Source of the DNA: JANPJV01 sp031425695
GTDB taxonomy: Bacteria; Pseudomonadota; Gammaproteobacteria; Xanthomonadales; SZUA-5
Assembly: GCA_031425695.1 (NCBI GenBank)
Contig: JANPJV010000088.1
Location: forward strand, 1-39,363
DNA length: 39,363 nt
Reading direction: 5' to 3'
Position 1 is the first letter of the stretch. Each line of letters starts with the position of its first letter. A model generated the notes under the pieces. The model ran no database searches. It was not told where the DNA came from and saw nothing but the letters and a program-made list of their open reading frames with translations. Made by a program: the position numbers and the translations under genes. Shown here piece by piece: positions 1 through 7,824 of this stretch.

Positions 1-18
1 GCGACTACCCGCGCATCC

Positions 19-41
19 GCGCGGCCGGCGCGCTTTTTTTT
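19..41 (+). terminator. Candidate rho-independent terminator of a gene left of the window
   Basis: A GC-only 5-bp stem (GCGCG, loop GCCGG, CGCGC) is followed directly by eight T residues at 34-41. This is the layout of an intrinsic terminator on the + strand. It would end a transcript coming from outside the window and insulate pstS from it. The stem is short, so this is moderate evidence only. Confidence 0.5.
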
Positions 42-78
42 GGGTGATACGTGTGGCGCCCCTCCCCCTCGCTTGGTT

Positions 79-147
79 GGGAGAGGGGCAGGGGGAGAGG
101 GGCTTTTGTTTGCACGTCAACAGCCCCTCTCCCCCAACCCCTCTCCC
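79..147. repeat. REP-like inverted repeat, GGGAGAGGGG family
   Basis: Arms at 79-104 and 122-147 are reverse complements at 24 of 26 positions, separated by 17 bases. Each arm reads GGGAGAGGGG, two variable bases, then GGGGGAGAGGGGCT. It fills most of the sequence upstream of pstS, so the pstS promoter must lie within or beside it. No convincing Pho box could be read here. Confidence 0.8.
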
Positions 148-204
148 GAAAAAGCTCGGGGTGTGGGTAGCGATCTGTCGCAACCCTCAATTCAAGGAAT
201 GCAC

Positions 205-1221
205 ATGTTTAGCCACAAATTTCGAATCGCGGCGTTGGCCCTCGCGGCCACGCTCGTCACCCCCGCTCACGCGACCAACATCACTGGCGCCGGCGCGACG
301 TTCATTTTCCCAGTAATGACGCGCTGGTCGGCTGATTACAACAAGGCCACCGGAACCGAAGTCAACTACCAGTCGATCGGATCGGGCGGCGGCATTGCGC
401 AGATCAAGGCCGCAACCGTCGACTTCGGGTCGTCGGATGCACCGCTGTCGCCGGAAGAGTTGGCTACAGCTGGCCTCGGTCAGTTTCCCTCTGCGATCGG
501 TGGCGTCGTGCCGGTCGTCAATTTGCCGGGTATCGCTGCGGGACAGGTTCGATTCACCGGACCGGTTCTGGCCGACATTTTTCTGGGCAAGCTGACCAAG
601 TGGAACGACCCGGCGATTGTCGCGATCAATGAAGGCGTGGCGCTGCCTGACATGCGGATTACAGTGGTTCATCGCACCGATGGTTCAGGCACCACCTTCA
701 ACTTCGTCAACTACCTGTCCAAGGTCAGTCCCGAGTGGAAATCCAAGGCGGGCGAAGGCACCACGGTCAGGTGGCCGATCGGTATTGGTGGCAAGGGCAA
801 CGAAGGCGTCGCCGCCTACGTCAAGCAGATCAAGGGCGGCATCGGCTACGTCGAGCTCTCCTATGCGCTGCAAAGCAAGATGTCGTACGCCTCGATGCAG
901 AACAAGGCCGGCAAGTGGGTGCAGCCCAACGCCGAGAGCTTCCAGGCGGCCGCCGCGAGTGCCGATTGGGCGAGCGCCAAGGACTTCTACCTGATCATGA
1001 CCGACGCCGCCGGCGATGCCTCCTGGCCCATCGCGGCCACCAACTTCATCCTGATGTACAAGCAGCCCAAGGATGCCGCCCGCTCCAAGGCCGTGACCGA
1101 TTTCTTCGGGTGGGTCTACGTCAACGGCCGCACCCAGGCCGAAGCCCTGCACTACGTGCCGCTGCCCGAGCCACTGGTCAAGCAAGTTCAGGAATACTGG
1201 ACGGCGAATTTCAAGTTCTAG
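205..1221 (+). CDS. pstS: Phosphate ABC transporter, periplasmic phosphate-binding protein PstS
   Basis: PstS captures inorganic phosphate in the periplasm and hands it to the PstCA channel. The 338-residue product opens with a Sec signal peptide (MFSHKFRIAALALAATLVTP, cleavage near AHA|TN). The mature protein begins with the family hallmark TGAGATFIFPVMTRWSADY. Phosphate-contacting motifs follow: QSIGSGGGIAQIKA, DFGSSDAPLS and HRTDGSGTTFNF. Length and motif order match the family. The ATG at 205 was chosen over an in-frame ATG at 199 because AAGGA at 194-198 sits six bases before it and the signal peptide starts there. It leads a pstSCAB-phoU set, and a strong hairpin follows the stop codon. 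Expression under phosphate limitation is expected from the family, but no clear Pho box is visible. Confidence 0.97.
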   Translation: MFSHKFRIAALALAATLVTPAHATNITGAGATFIFPVMTRWSADYNKATGTEVNYQSIGSGGGIAQIKAATVDFGSSDAPLSPEELATAGLGQFPSAIGGVVPVVNLPGIAAGQVRFTGPVLADIFLGKLTKWNDPAIVAINEGVALPDMRITVVHRTDGSGTTFNFVNYLSKVSPEWKSKAGEGTTVRWPIGIGGKGNEGVAAYVKQIKGGIGYVELSYALQSKMSYASMQNKAGKWVQPNAESFQAAAASADWASAKDFYLIMTDAAGDASWPIAATNFILMYKQPKDAARSKAVTDFFGWVYVNGRTQAEALHYVPLPEPLVKQVQEYWTANFKF

Positions 1222-1228
1222 GTGCGGT

Positions 1229-1257
1229 CGGAGCAAGGCCACCCCGGCCTTGCTCCG
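1229..1257 (+). promoter_or_regulatory. Strong hairpin between pstS and pstC
   Basis: A perfect 12-bp stem (arms 1229-1240 and 1246-1257, five-base loop) begins eight bases after the pstS stop codon and has no T-tract. A stable 3' hairpin at this place can protect the pstS message or cause partial termination. That would give more binding protein than membrane subunits. The structure is read directly; the role is inferred. Confidence 0.6.
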
Positions 1258-1339
1258 AAACGCCCAACAGAACGCGTCGTTTGAAAGTGGCGCCCATGCA
1301 TGTGGCGCAGCACCCGCTGACATTTTCAGCCTTCGCAAT

Positions 1340-1400
1340 GTCACGTAACGCCCGAATAATGTGAACCGCTCGACGCAGCCTTGCGCGGGCGCAACGTGAC
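1340..1400. repeat. REP-like inverted repeat, GTCACGT/GCGCCCG family, copy 1
   Basis: Arms GTCACGTAACGCCCG (1340-1354) and CGGGCGCAACGTGAC (1386-1400) are inverted with 13 of 15 positions matching. The same element recurs at 5029-5087 and 10747-10806, with a related one at 7716-7803. It lies between pstS and pstC and ends just before the pstC start, so it is probably transcribed with the operon. Confidence 0.75.
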
Positions 1401-1428
1401 CTAGGTCGTGAGCAGCACCCCGGAACCC

Positions 1429-2391
1429 ATGAGCACCACCCTCGAAGCTGATATCCGAGCAGAGAAGAGCGCCAGCGGCGACCGCGTGTTCGCGGGGCTG
1501 GTTGCGTGCGCGGGTTTCTTTGTACTGATCGCACTCACCGGTGCGGCGGTCTCGATGCTGTGGGGCGGCTGGGAGGCGTTTTCGACCTTCGGCTGGGAGT
1601 TCCTCACCAGCAGCAACTGGGATCCCGGCGCGCGCCAATTCGGCGCCTTGGTGGCGATTTTCGGCACGCTTGCGACCGCAACCATTGCGATGTTGATCGC
1701 GGTGCCCATCAGCTTCGGTATCGCGCTGTTCCTGACCGAGGTGGCGCCGCCGTGGTTGCGCACCCCGGTCGCAGCCGCGATCGAGTTGCTGGCCGGCATA
1801 CCATCGATCATTTTTGGCATGTGGGGGCTGTTCGTTCTGGCGCCCTACCTCAGCGAGCACGTCTACCCGTGGGTGAACGACAACCTCGGCGAGTTGCCCT
1901 GGATCGGTACGGTGTTCCAGGGGCCGCCGATCGGCATCGGCATATTGACCGCGGGCCTGGTGCTGGCGGTGATGGTGATTCCGTTCACCTCGTCGGTCAT
2001 GCGCGAGGTCTTCCTGACGGTGCCCACGCGGCTGAAAGAATCGGCCTACGCTCTCGGCTCGACCAAATGGGAAGTGGTCTGGGACATCGTCCTGCCCTAC
2101 ACGCGCACGGCCGTCATCGGCGGCGTGTTCCTGGGCCTCGGCCGCGCGCTCGGCGAAACCATGGCGGTCACTTTCGTGATCGGCAACGCCTATAACATTT
2201 CGACATCACTGCTGGAGCCGGGGACTTCCATCGCCTCGGCGATTGCCAATGAGTTCGCCGAAGCCATTGATCCGCTGCACAAGTCATCCTTGCTCGCGCT
2301 GGGCTTCGTGCTCTTCCTGATCACTTTCGTGGTGCTGGCCATTTCGCGGCTGATGCTGCGCCAGCTGAAGCGGCGCGAGGGCAGCGTATGA
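1429..2391 (+). CDS. pstC: Phosphate ABC transporter permease PstC
   Basis: PstC is one of the two inner-membrane subunits forming the phosphate channel of PstSCAB. The product (320 residues from the ATG at 1429) has about six hydrophobic segments. It carries the binding-protein-dependent permease loop (EAA-like region around LKESAYALGSTKWEVVWDIV, followed by LGLGRALGETMAVTFVIGN). That sequence is characteristic of PstC. An in-frame GTG at 1408 would add seven residues; it lies just downstream of a repeat and has no ribosome-binding site, so 1429 is preferred. The stop overlaps the pstA start in ATGA, indicating translational coupling. Confidence 0.95.
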   Translation: MSTTLEADIRAEKSASGDRVFAGLVACAGFFVLIALTGAAVSMLWGGWEAFSTFGWEFLTSSNWDPGARQFGALVAIFGTLATATIAMLIAVPISFGIALFLTEVAPPWLRTPVAAAIELLAGIPSIIFGMWGLFVLAPYLSEHVYPWVNDNLGELPWIGTVFQGPPIGIGILTAGLVLAVMVIPFTSSVMREVFLTVPTRLKESAYALGSTKWEVVWDIVLPYTRTAVIGGVFLGLGRALGETMAVTFVIGNAYNISTSLLEPGTSIASAIANEFAEAIDPLHKSSLLALGFVLFLITFVVLAISRLMLRQLKRREGSV

Positions 2392-3245
2392 GCGGAGAAT
2401 CGAGTCTGCAGCGCTGGCGCGCATTCAAGAACCAGATCGCCATGGTGTTGTCCGGTGCGGCCGCACTGTTCGGGCTGTTTTGGCTGGCCTGGATCCTGTG
2501 GACCACCCTGAGCCGTGGCATTGGCGCCATCAACTGGGCGCTTTTTTCGCAACTGACGCCGCCACCGAATGAAGTGGGCGGCTTGCTGAATGCCTTTGCC
2601 GGCAGTGCGATCATGTGCCTGATGGCGATCGCGTTCGGCGCACCGATCGGCATTGCCGCGGGTACGTACCTGGCCGAGTACGCGAACTTCCGCAAGATCG
2701 GCAGCGCGATCCGCTTCGTCAACGATATCCTGCTGTCGGCGCCCTCGATCGTGCTCGGCCTGTTCGTGTACACCCTGGTCGTCGCCACCACCGGACAATT
2801 TTCCGCGATCGCCGGCTCCATCGCGCTCGCGTTCATCGTACTGCCGGTGGTCGTGCGCACCACAGACGACATGCTGCGGCTGGTGCCTAGCCAGATGCGC
2901 GAGGCGGCGCTGTCGCTTGGCGTGCCGCAGTGGAAAGTGACCGTACAGATCCTCTATCGCGGCGCGCTCGGGGGCATCGTCACGGGTGTGTTGCTTGCAC
3001 TCGCCCGCATCAGCGGCGAGACCGCACCGTTGCTGTTCACGGCTTTCAGCAGTCAGTACTGGAGTCTTGATATCACCCAGCCGATGGCCAACGTGCCGGT
3101 CGTGGTGTTCCAGTACGCTGCCAGCCCGTATGAATCCTGGCAGGCGCTGGCCTGGGCGGGCGCCTTCGTACTGTCCATGTTCGTGTTGCTGTTGGGCATC
3201 GCTGCCCGCCTGATCCTCCTTCGCAATCGGATCACCAATGAGTGA
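2388..3245 (+). CDS. pstA: Phosphate ABC transporter permease PstA
   Basis: PstA is the second inner-membrane subunit of the phosphate importer and pairs with PstC. The 285-residue product has about six membrane segments. It contains the permease signature region (RLVPSQMREAALSLGVPQWK, then LARISGETAPLLFTAF), where SGETAPLLFTA is typical of PstA. The start overlaps the pstC stop (ATGA at 2388-2391), and its own 3' end overlaps pstB by eight bases, so pstC, pstA and pstB form one tightly coupled unit. Confidence 0.95.
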   Translation: MSGESSLQRWRAFKNQIAMVLSGAAALFGLFWLAWILWTTLSRGIGAINWALFSQLTPPPNEVGGLLNAFAGSAIMCLMAIAFGAPIGIAAGTYLAEYANFRKIGSAIRFVNDILLSAPSIVLGLFVYTLVVATTGQFSAIAGSIALAFIVLPVVVRTTDDMLRLVPSQMREAALSLGVPQWKVTVQILYRGALGGIVTGVLLALARISGETAPLLFTAFSSQYWSLDITQPMANVPVVVFQYAASPYESWQALAWAGAFVLSMFVLLLGIAARLILLRNRITNE

Positions 3246-4050
3246 GATACGCCTCGCGGTAACGGCAGCGGCCACTGCGTCCAGTGGGGAAGCCGTCGTC
3301 AACAAGCTGGTCGCGCGCAAGCTCGGCTTCCACTACGGCGACACGCAGGCGCTGCGCGAAGTCAGCATCGACATTCCCGAGCGCCGGGTCACGGCGCTGA
3401 TCGGGCCATCCGGGTGTGGCAAGTCGACCTTGCTGCGCGTGTTCAATCGCATTTATGCGATCTATCCGAAGCAGGTGGCCAGCGGCGAAGTGTTGCTCGA
3501 TGGCGAGAACATCCTCGGTCCCAAATACCCCTTGAGCCGGCTGCGCAGCAAGATCGGCATGGTCTTCCAGAAGCCCGTGCCCTTTCCCATGTCGATCTAC
3601 GAAAACGTGGCCTACGCCATCCGTCATCACGAGCGCATGGGCCGCTCGCAGATGGACGAGCGCGTGGAAGAGGCGCTGCAGCAGGCCGCCTTGTGGAACG
3701 AGGTCAAGGACAAGCTCAAGCGCAGTGCGCTCGGGCTCTCGGGTGGGCAACAGCAGCGTCTGTGCATTGCCCGGGCGATCGCGCTGCGGCCGGAAATCCT
3801 GCTGCTGGACGAGCCGACCTCGGCGCTTGATCCGATTGCTACCGGACGCATCGAGCAGCTGGTTGCCGATCTCAAGGCGCGCTACACGATCGTCATCGTG
3901 ACCCACAACATGCAGCAGGCGGCACGCTGCTCGGACTACACCGGGTTCATGTACCTGGGCGAGCTCATCGAGCACGGTGCCACCGACAAGATGTTCACCA
4001 ACCCCGGCAAGCAACAGACCGAGGACTACATCACTGGCCGGTTTGGGTGA
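3238..4050 (+). CDS. pstB: Phosphate ABC transporter ATP-binding protein PstB
   Basis: PstB powers phosphate import by ATP hydrolysis on the cytoplasmic face of PstCA. In this 270-residue protein the Walker A motif is GPSGCGKST, the Q-loop region contains GMVFQKPVPFPMSIYENVAY (diagnostic for PstB), the signature is LSGGQQQRL, Walker B is ILLLDEPTSALD and the switch His is in VTHNMQQAARCSD. All are intact. The N-terminus carries about 20 residues before the usual PstB core. The gene overlaps pstA by eight bases and is followed by phoU after a 166-base gap. Confidence 0.97.
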   Translation: MSEIRLAVTAAATASSGEAVVNKLVARKLGFHYGDTQALREVSIDIPERRVTALIGPSGCGKSTLLRVFNRIYAIYPKQVASGEVLLDGENILGPKYPLSRLRSKIGMVFQKPVPFPMSIYENVAYAIRHHERMGRSQMDERVEEALQQAALWNEVKDKLKRSALGLSGGQQQRLCIARAIALRPEILLLDEPTSALDPIATGRIEQLVADLKARYTIVIVTHNMQQAARCSDYTGFMYLGELIEHGATDKMFTNPGKQQTEDYITGRFG

Positions 4051-4137
4051 AGAGCGGTTGCGCCAAGCTCGTGCCGACGCATGCGTCAGCAGCGATGAAA
4101 CCCCGGCGGCCATCCCGACGGGCAAGAGCTAGCTTTG

Positions 4138-4165
4138 GGTGGGTCCGCACTGCGCGCGGACTCTT
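4138..4165 (+). repeat. Single arm of the GTGGGTCYGCRC repeat family
   Basis: GGTGGGTCCGCACTG followed by CGCGCGGACTCTTT in the pstB-phoU gap closely matches the left arm of the inverted repeat inside ureB (19021-19045), including the CTCTTT that follows. No good second arm is seen, so this looks like a partial or eroded copy. Confidence 0.55.
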
Positions 4166-4216
4166 TTGCGGCGCTCGCCCTGAGTTCGGGCGGACGATCC
4201 GAGCACAGGAAAGCAA

Positions 4217-4909
4217 ATGACTGACCACATTCTCAAAGGCTACGACGACGAGCTGGCGCGCCTGACCGCCGAAATCCTGCGCATGGGCGAGATTGCCGTG
4301 GCCCAGCTGGAAGCCGGCATGGACGTGCTCGAGCGCCGCGATTCGGAAGCGGCCCGCCAGGTGATTGCAGCGGACACCGAGATCGATGCCCTCGAGCTCG
4401 AAGTAGGCCACGACGTCGTGCGCCTGCTTGCGCTGCGCCAGCCGATGGCGCGCGACCTGCGCGAGATCCTCGCGGCGCTGCGCATTGCTTCGGACATCGA
4501 GCGCATCGGCGACTACGCGGCCAATGCCGCCAAGCGCTCGATTGCCTTGAACGAATCACCCGCCATCGCCCCGGTCCCGGGTCTCAACGCGCTGGCGCGC
4601 CTGGCCGCCGAACTCCTGCGCGAAGTATTGCTCGCCTACCGCGACCGTGACGGCGACCGCGCCCTGGCGGTCCGCGCCCGCGACGCCGAGCTTGATGCCA
4701 TGTACACATCCTTGTTCCGCGAACTGCTCACCTACATGGCCGAGGACCCGCGCAGCATTTCCTCCTCCATCCACGTGCTCTTCATCGCCAAGAACCTCGA
4801 GCGCGTCGGCGACCACGCTACCAACATCGCCGAAAACATCTGGTTCATCATCCACGGCAAGCCCCCCGGCGGCGAACGTGAGAAGCGCGACTTCACGACG
4901 GGACGGTAG
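4217..4909 (+). CDS. phoU: Phosphate signalling complex protein PhoU
   Basis: PhoU links the Pst transporter to the PhoR/PhoB two-component system and restrains phosphate uptake when phosphate is plentiful. The 230-residue all-helical product has the two PhoU repeats. Each bears the metal-binding E(R)xxD signature: IASDIERIGDYAANAAKRS near residues 91-109 and IAKNLERVGDHATNIAENIW near 191-210. Length matches the family. AGGAAA about ten bases before the ATG gives a fair ribosome-binding site. It stands last in the pst group; phoB and phoR are not in this window. Confidence 0.96.
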   Translation: MTDHILKGYDDELARLTAEILRMGEIAVAQLEAGMDVLERRDSEAARQVIAADTEIDALELEVGHDVVRLLALRQPMARDLREILAALRIASDIERIGDYAANAAKRSIALNESPAIAPVPGLNALARLAAELLREVLLAYRDRDGDRALAVRARDAELDAMYTSLFRELLTYMAEDPRSISSSIHVLFIAKNLERVGDHATNIAENIWFIIHGKPPGGEREKRDFTTGR

Positions 4910-5028
4910 AGCCGAGGAAGATCAAGAGCGATTGGCACGTCTTTCTGCAAGGACGTCGTTGAGCTGCCGGCACACAGCTTTGCGATCGGCCTGCGCGCTT
5001 TTTTTCAAGGCGCGGTGAATCGAAAGCT

Positions 5029-5087
5029 GTCAGGTAGCGCCCGATCGATCTTCGGCCTTTGCCGAAAGCGCGCGGGCGCAACCTGAC
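5029..5087. repeat. REP-like inverted repeat, GTCACGT/GCGCCCG family, copy 2
   Basis: Arms GTCAGGTAGCGCCCG (5029-5043) and CGGGCGCAACCTGAC (5073-5087) pair at 14 of 15 positions, with an inner CTTCGGC/GCCGAAAG hairpin. Both arms carry the same change (GTCAGG for GTCACG) relative to copies 1 and 3, that is, a compensated change. It lies in the convergent gap between phoU and the CHRD gene and could help end transcription from either side. Confidence 0.75.
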
Positions 5088-5110
5088 CTACACGATCATC
5101 CCGAAGTTAC

Positions 5111-6289
5111 TTACTCGAGACCGTCCTGCAAGATTCCGTCGATCTGGCCACGGATCCGGGCGCCGGGCGTATCGGAATTGATCTGGGCGTACAGCAACCC
5201 CGAGTAGTAGCCGGCAACCTCGGTCACGCTCAGCGCGAAGGGGATATTCACCTGGCGAAACCCAGTCTGGCCGGTGGGCGTCAATGTCTGCGAGGAAATA
5301 ACCGGGCCGACTGCGCCAGCAGGAGCCGGACCGTGCAGCGCCAATGAAGTGATGGGGGCGGCCATATTCGAAACGGTAATTTCGGCGAATCCCATCGTCT
5401 GCGAGTGATCAAGATAGATGCGAAACAGCCCGCGGCCGCTAGTGGCATTGCCGGGAACGTTCTGCGCGCCTTCGATCACTCCGAAGACGGGCATTCCGGG
5501 ACGGATTTGCGCACGAATCTCCCCGCCGCCATTGGTACTCGAATGCACGTTGAAGTAGGTAAGGCCAGCTCGCAGCATGGCCAGCTGCACGCGGGTGATC
5601 GGGCGGGTTACGCGGATCTCGCCCTGGGTGACGGCGCCGGGCGCGACGCCGACGTCGATTTGGACACCCGCGCTTCCAGTCGCCAGCGCCGGCCCGTGGA
5701 TGTGCGACATCGTCTGCGCCGAGCCGAGACCGTTGAAGCTGAGCACGATGTCGACTGCGTCCTCGGTACTGTGCACGGTCACGCTACCGAAGCCACGCGC
5801 GTTTGGGCTGTTGACGACCGCCGGCACTTCCTGGTCGGGACTCAAGTATCCGGTAAATTGTGACTGGTGTCGGAGGATGCGACCGCGGATCTCGCCGTTC
5901 GGGAAATTGGGCGTGTGAATGTTGAGGTACCAGCGTCCCGCCTTGAGGTCGGCTGCCTGCGCCGGAGTTACCGCGAAGACCTGCGGCCCCAAGACGCCGG
6001 AGGTGGCCGCCGGGATTTGCGTCAGGGTGAGGATCGGCGGTGCGGTTGCGCCAGGGTCAGCCGGGCCGTGCACATGGACCATCGTCGGCGCGCCGGAAAG
6101 GTTGTAGAAGTCGGTCCAGACGGTCACCGAATCCTCAGCCTGGTTGAGCTCCAAGTTGCCGTTGCCGAGCGCGACCGAATTGTTCGGAGGCACTTCCTGC
6201 GTGCCCGTCAGCACCGAAGTGAAGTGCGCGTAGGCCTCCGAACTGAACACCATCAAGCCGCAAATCAACCAGAAAGCACGCAAGCCCAT
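5111..6289 (-). CDS. Secreted protein with three CHRD domains
   Basis: The product (392 residues) begins with a signal peptide (MGLRAFWLICGLMVFSSEAYA, then HFTS). It then repeats a CHRD-type beta domain three times, roughly at residues 22-140, 145-265 and 270-385. Recurrent elements are LTGTQEVPP / LSPDQEVPAV, VHVHGPA / SHIHGPA / LALHGPA, YLNIHTPNFPNGEIRGRI / YFNVHSSTNGGGEIRAQI and the final GARIRGQID. CHRD domains occur in animal chordin and in many bacterial exported proteins; no enzymatic role is established. The ATG at 6289 follows GGAGGAG; a GTG at 6301 would add four residues. The extreme C-terminus, ILQDGLE, resembles the ILRNGFE end of the beta-helix protein at 7825-9405, suggesting a shared sorting tail. 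Confidence 0.85.
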   Translation of the reverse strand: MGLRAFWLICGLMVFSSEAYAHFTSVLTGTQEVPPNNSVALGNGNLELNQAEDSVTVWTDFYNLSGAPTMVHVHGPADPGATAPPILTLTQIPAATSGVLGPQVFAVTPAQAADLKAGRWYLNIHTPNFPNGEIRGRILRHQSQFTGYLSPDQEVPAVVNSPNARGFGSVTVHSTEDAVDIVLSFNGLGSAQTMSHIHGPALATGSAGVQIDVGVAPGAVTQGEIRVTRPITRVQLAMLRAGLTYFNVHSSTNGGGEIRAQIRPGMPVFGVIEGAQNVPGNATSGRGLFRIYLDHSQTMGFAEITVSNMAAPITSLALHGPAPAGAVGPVISSQTLTPTGQTGFRQVNIPFALSVTEVAGYYSGLLYAQINSDTPGARIRGQIDGILQDGLE

Positions 6290-6455
6290 TGGCTCCTCCA
6301 CCCCGAAAGACTCGATAGTCTCACAAGCACCAGGCGTTGTGTTGCTTGCGCTTGAGTGGCCATAACCGCCAGTCAGGAGCCGCTAAGTTGGACGGGTGGA
6401 TGTGTACACTGGGCGCTCGCCAGCGCTCTTAATGCGCCGCTCCACGAGGGATTGC

Positions 6456-7697
6456 ATGAAGATCATCCTGATCGCCGGTCCGATCTTCCTGGTTCTGGTG
6501 ATTGCTGAGTATCTATACGGACGCTGGCGCGGGCGCGATACCTACCGCCTCGCGGATACACTGAACAGCATCAGCCTCGGCGCGATCTCTCGGCTCATGG
6601 GGTTGGTCATCAAGATCGGCGCCTATGCCTTCGTACTCGAGCATTTCGCGCTGGCCCAGCTGTCGCCGACCAACCCGTTGGTGTGGATCTCCGCGCTCGT
6701 CTTCTACGACTTCACCTACTACTGGTCGCACCGCTTCGGCCACACCATGAACCTGTTCTGGGCGCATCACGTGGTGCACCACCAGAGCGAGCGCTACAAC
6801 CTGTCCACCGCCTTGCGCCAGGGCAGCTTCGGCTTTTTCGGTTTCATCTTCGGACTGCCACTCGCGCTGTGCGGCTATCCGGTCGAAGTGGTCGCCGTCG
6901 TCGGCATCATTGATCTTTATTACCAATACTGGATTCACACCGAGCACATTGGCAAGCTCGGCTGGTTCGATCGCGTATTCGCCTCGCCGTCCAATCACCG
7001 CGTGCACCATGCCGTCAACGACGCTTATCTCGACAAGAACTACGGCGGCATCCTGATTCTCTGGGACCGGATGTTCGGGAGCTTCGCCGAAGAAAAGGAT
7101 GACGAGCCGCCGGTCTACGGTACGCGCGCGCCCTTGCGCAGCTGGAACCCGCTGTGGGCGCTCACCGAGGTGTACTGGTCGCTGGCCCTGGACGCCTGGC
7201 GCGCACGCCGCTGGCGCGACAAGCTCTGGATCTGGTTTGCACCAACCGGCTGGCGCCCGGCCGATGTCGCTGCGCGCTTTCCGAAGCCGGCCTTCGAGCT
7301 TCAGCGCGGTGAATATGCGCCGCCGCTGCCGCACTTGCTGGGGCTGTACTGCGCCGTGCAGTTCGCGCTGCTGGTGCTCGGCTCGCTCTACTTGATCGCG
7401 GTCGCAGGGGGCTTGTCGACGGCACAGAAGATTGCCAGCCTGGGGTATCTGCTGGCGGGCTTCATGCTGGTCGGGTGGCTCATGGAAGGGCGACGGGTTG
7501 CGCTCATGTTCGAGGGACTGCGCCTGGTTGTGATGGCCGTGGCGATTTTCGCTTGGCTGGTTTACGGAGCAGATTCAACCTTGCCGCGCTCTGTGGTCAT
7601 CACCACAGGGCTCATCGCGGTGTTCAGCGTGCTTTGGGTAACTTGGTACGCGCGACGCGAAAACGATGAGGCAATCGCCGGCATGCCCGCCACGTAA
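6456..7697 (+). CDS. Sterol desaturase/fatty acid hydroxylase superfamily protein, alkylglycerol-monooxygenase-like
   Basis: This is an integral membrane di-iron hydroxylase of 413 residues. The histidine clusters that bind the two irons are all present: SHRFGH (HX4H), WAHHVVHHQSERYN (HX2-3HH) and NHRVHHAVND (HX2HH). The stretch HHQSERYNLSTALRQGSF closely resembles the signature of animal alkylglycerol monooxygenase (TMEM195 type), which cleaves ether lipids; that comparison is from memory. The N- and C-terminal thirds are hydrophobic with several membrane segments. The start at 6456 (MKIILIAG) is preferred over the upstream in-frame ATG at 6396 because CGAGGG lies just before it and it opens directly into a membrane helix. 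It stands alone; the substrate is not shown by context. Confidence 0.85.
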   Translation: MKIILIAGPIFLVLVIAEYLYGRWRGRDTYRLADTLNSISLGAISRLMGLVIKIGAYAFVLEHFALAQLSPTNPLVWISALVFYDFTYYWSHRFGHTMNLFWAHHVVHHQSERYNLSTALRQGSFGFFGFIFGLPLALCGYPVEVVAVVGIIDLYYQYWIHTEHIGKLGWFDRVFASPSNHRVHHAVNDAYLDKNYGGILILWDRMFGSFAEEKDDEPPVYGTRAPLRSWNPLWALTEVYWSLALDAWRARRWRDKLWIWFAPTGWRPADVAARFPKPAFELQRGEYAPPLPHLLGLYCAVQFALLVLGSLYLIAVAGGLSTAQKIASLGYLLAGFMLVGWLMEGRRVALMFEGLRLVVMAVAIFAWLVYGADSTLPRSVVITTGLIAVFSVLWVTWYARRENDEAIAGMPAT

Positions 7698-7715
7698 AGA
7701 GTTCCGCGCTCCTAA

Positions 7716-7803
7716 GTAGGTCATGTTGGCCGCGGAGCGGCCTACTTGACAGGGTGAGTCGCAGGGCCGTCAAGTCGATCGCTGCGCGATCAACATGACC
7801 TAC
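7716..7803. repeat. Inverted repeat related to the GTCACGT family
   Basis: Perfect 13-bp arms GTAGGTCATGTTG (7716-7728) and CAACATGACCTAC (7791-7803) enclose two further small hairpins (GCCGCGGAGCGGC and GATCGCTGCGCGATC). The outer ends resemble the CAACGTGACCTA edge of the other copies. It fills the gap between two convergent genes and could act as a bidirectional end of transcription. Confidence 0.75.
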
Positions 7804-7824
7804 AAAACCCTGCACGGTTCTCCG

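Noticed and set aside
172..192. Pho box upstream of pstS
   Set aside because: CTGTC followed by CTCAA is at best one weak half site; the second CTGTCA-like half at 11-base spacing is missing.
6388..6410. Promoter TTGGAC/TACACT before the alkylglycerol-monooxygenase-like gene
   Set aside because: The spacing between the two boxes is 11 bases, too short for a sigma-70 promoter.
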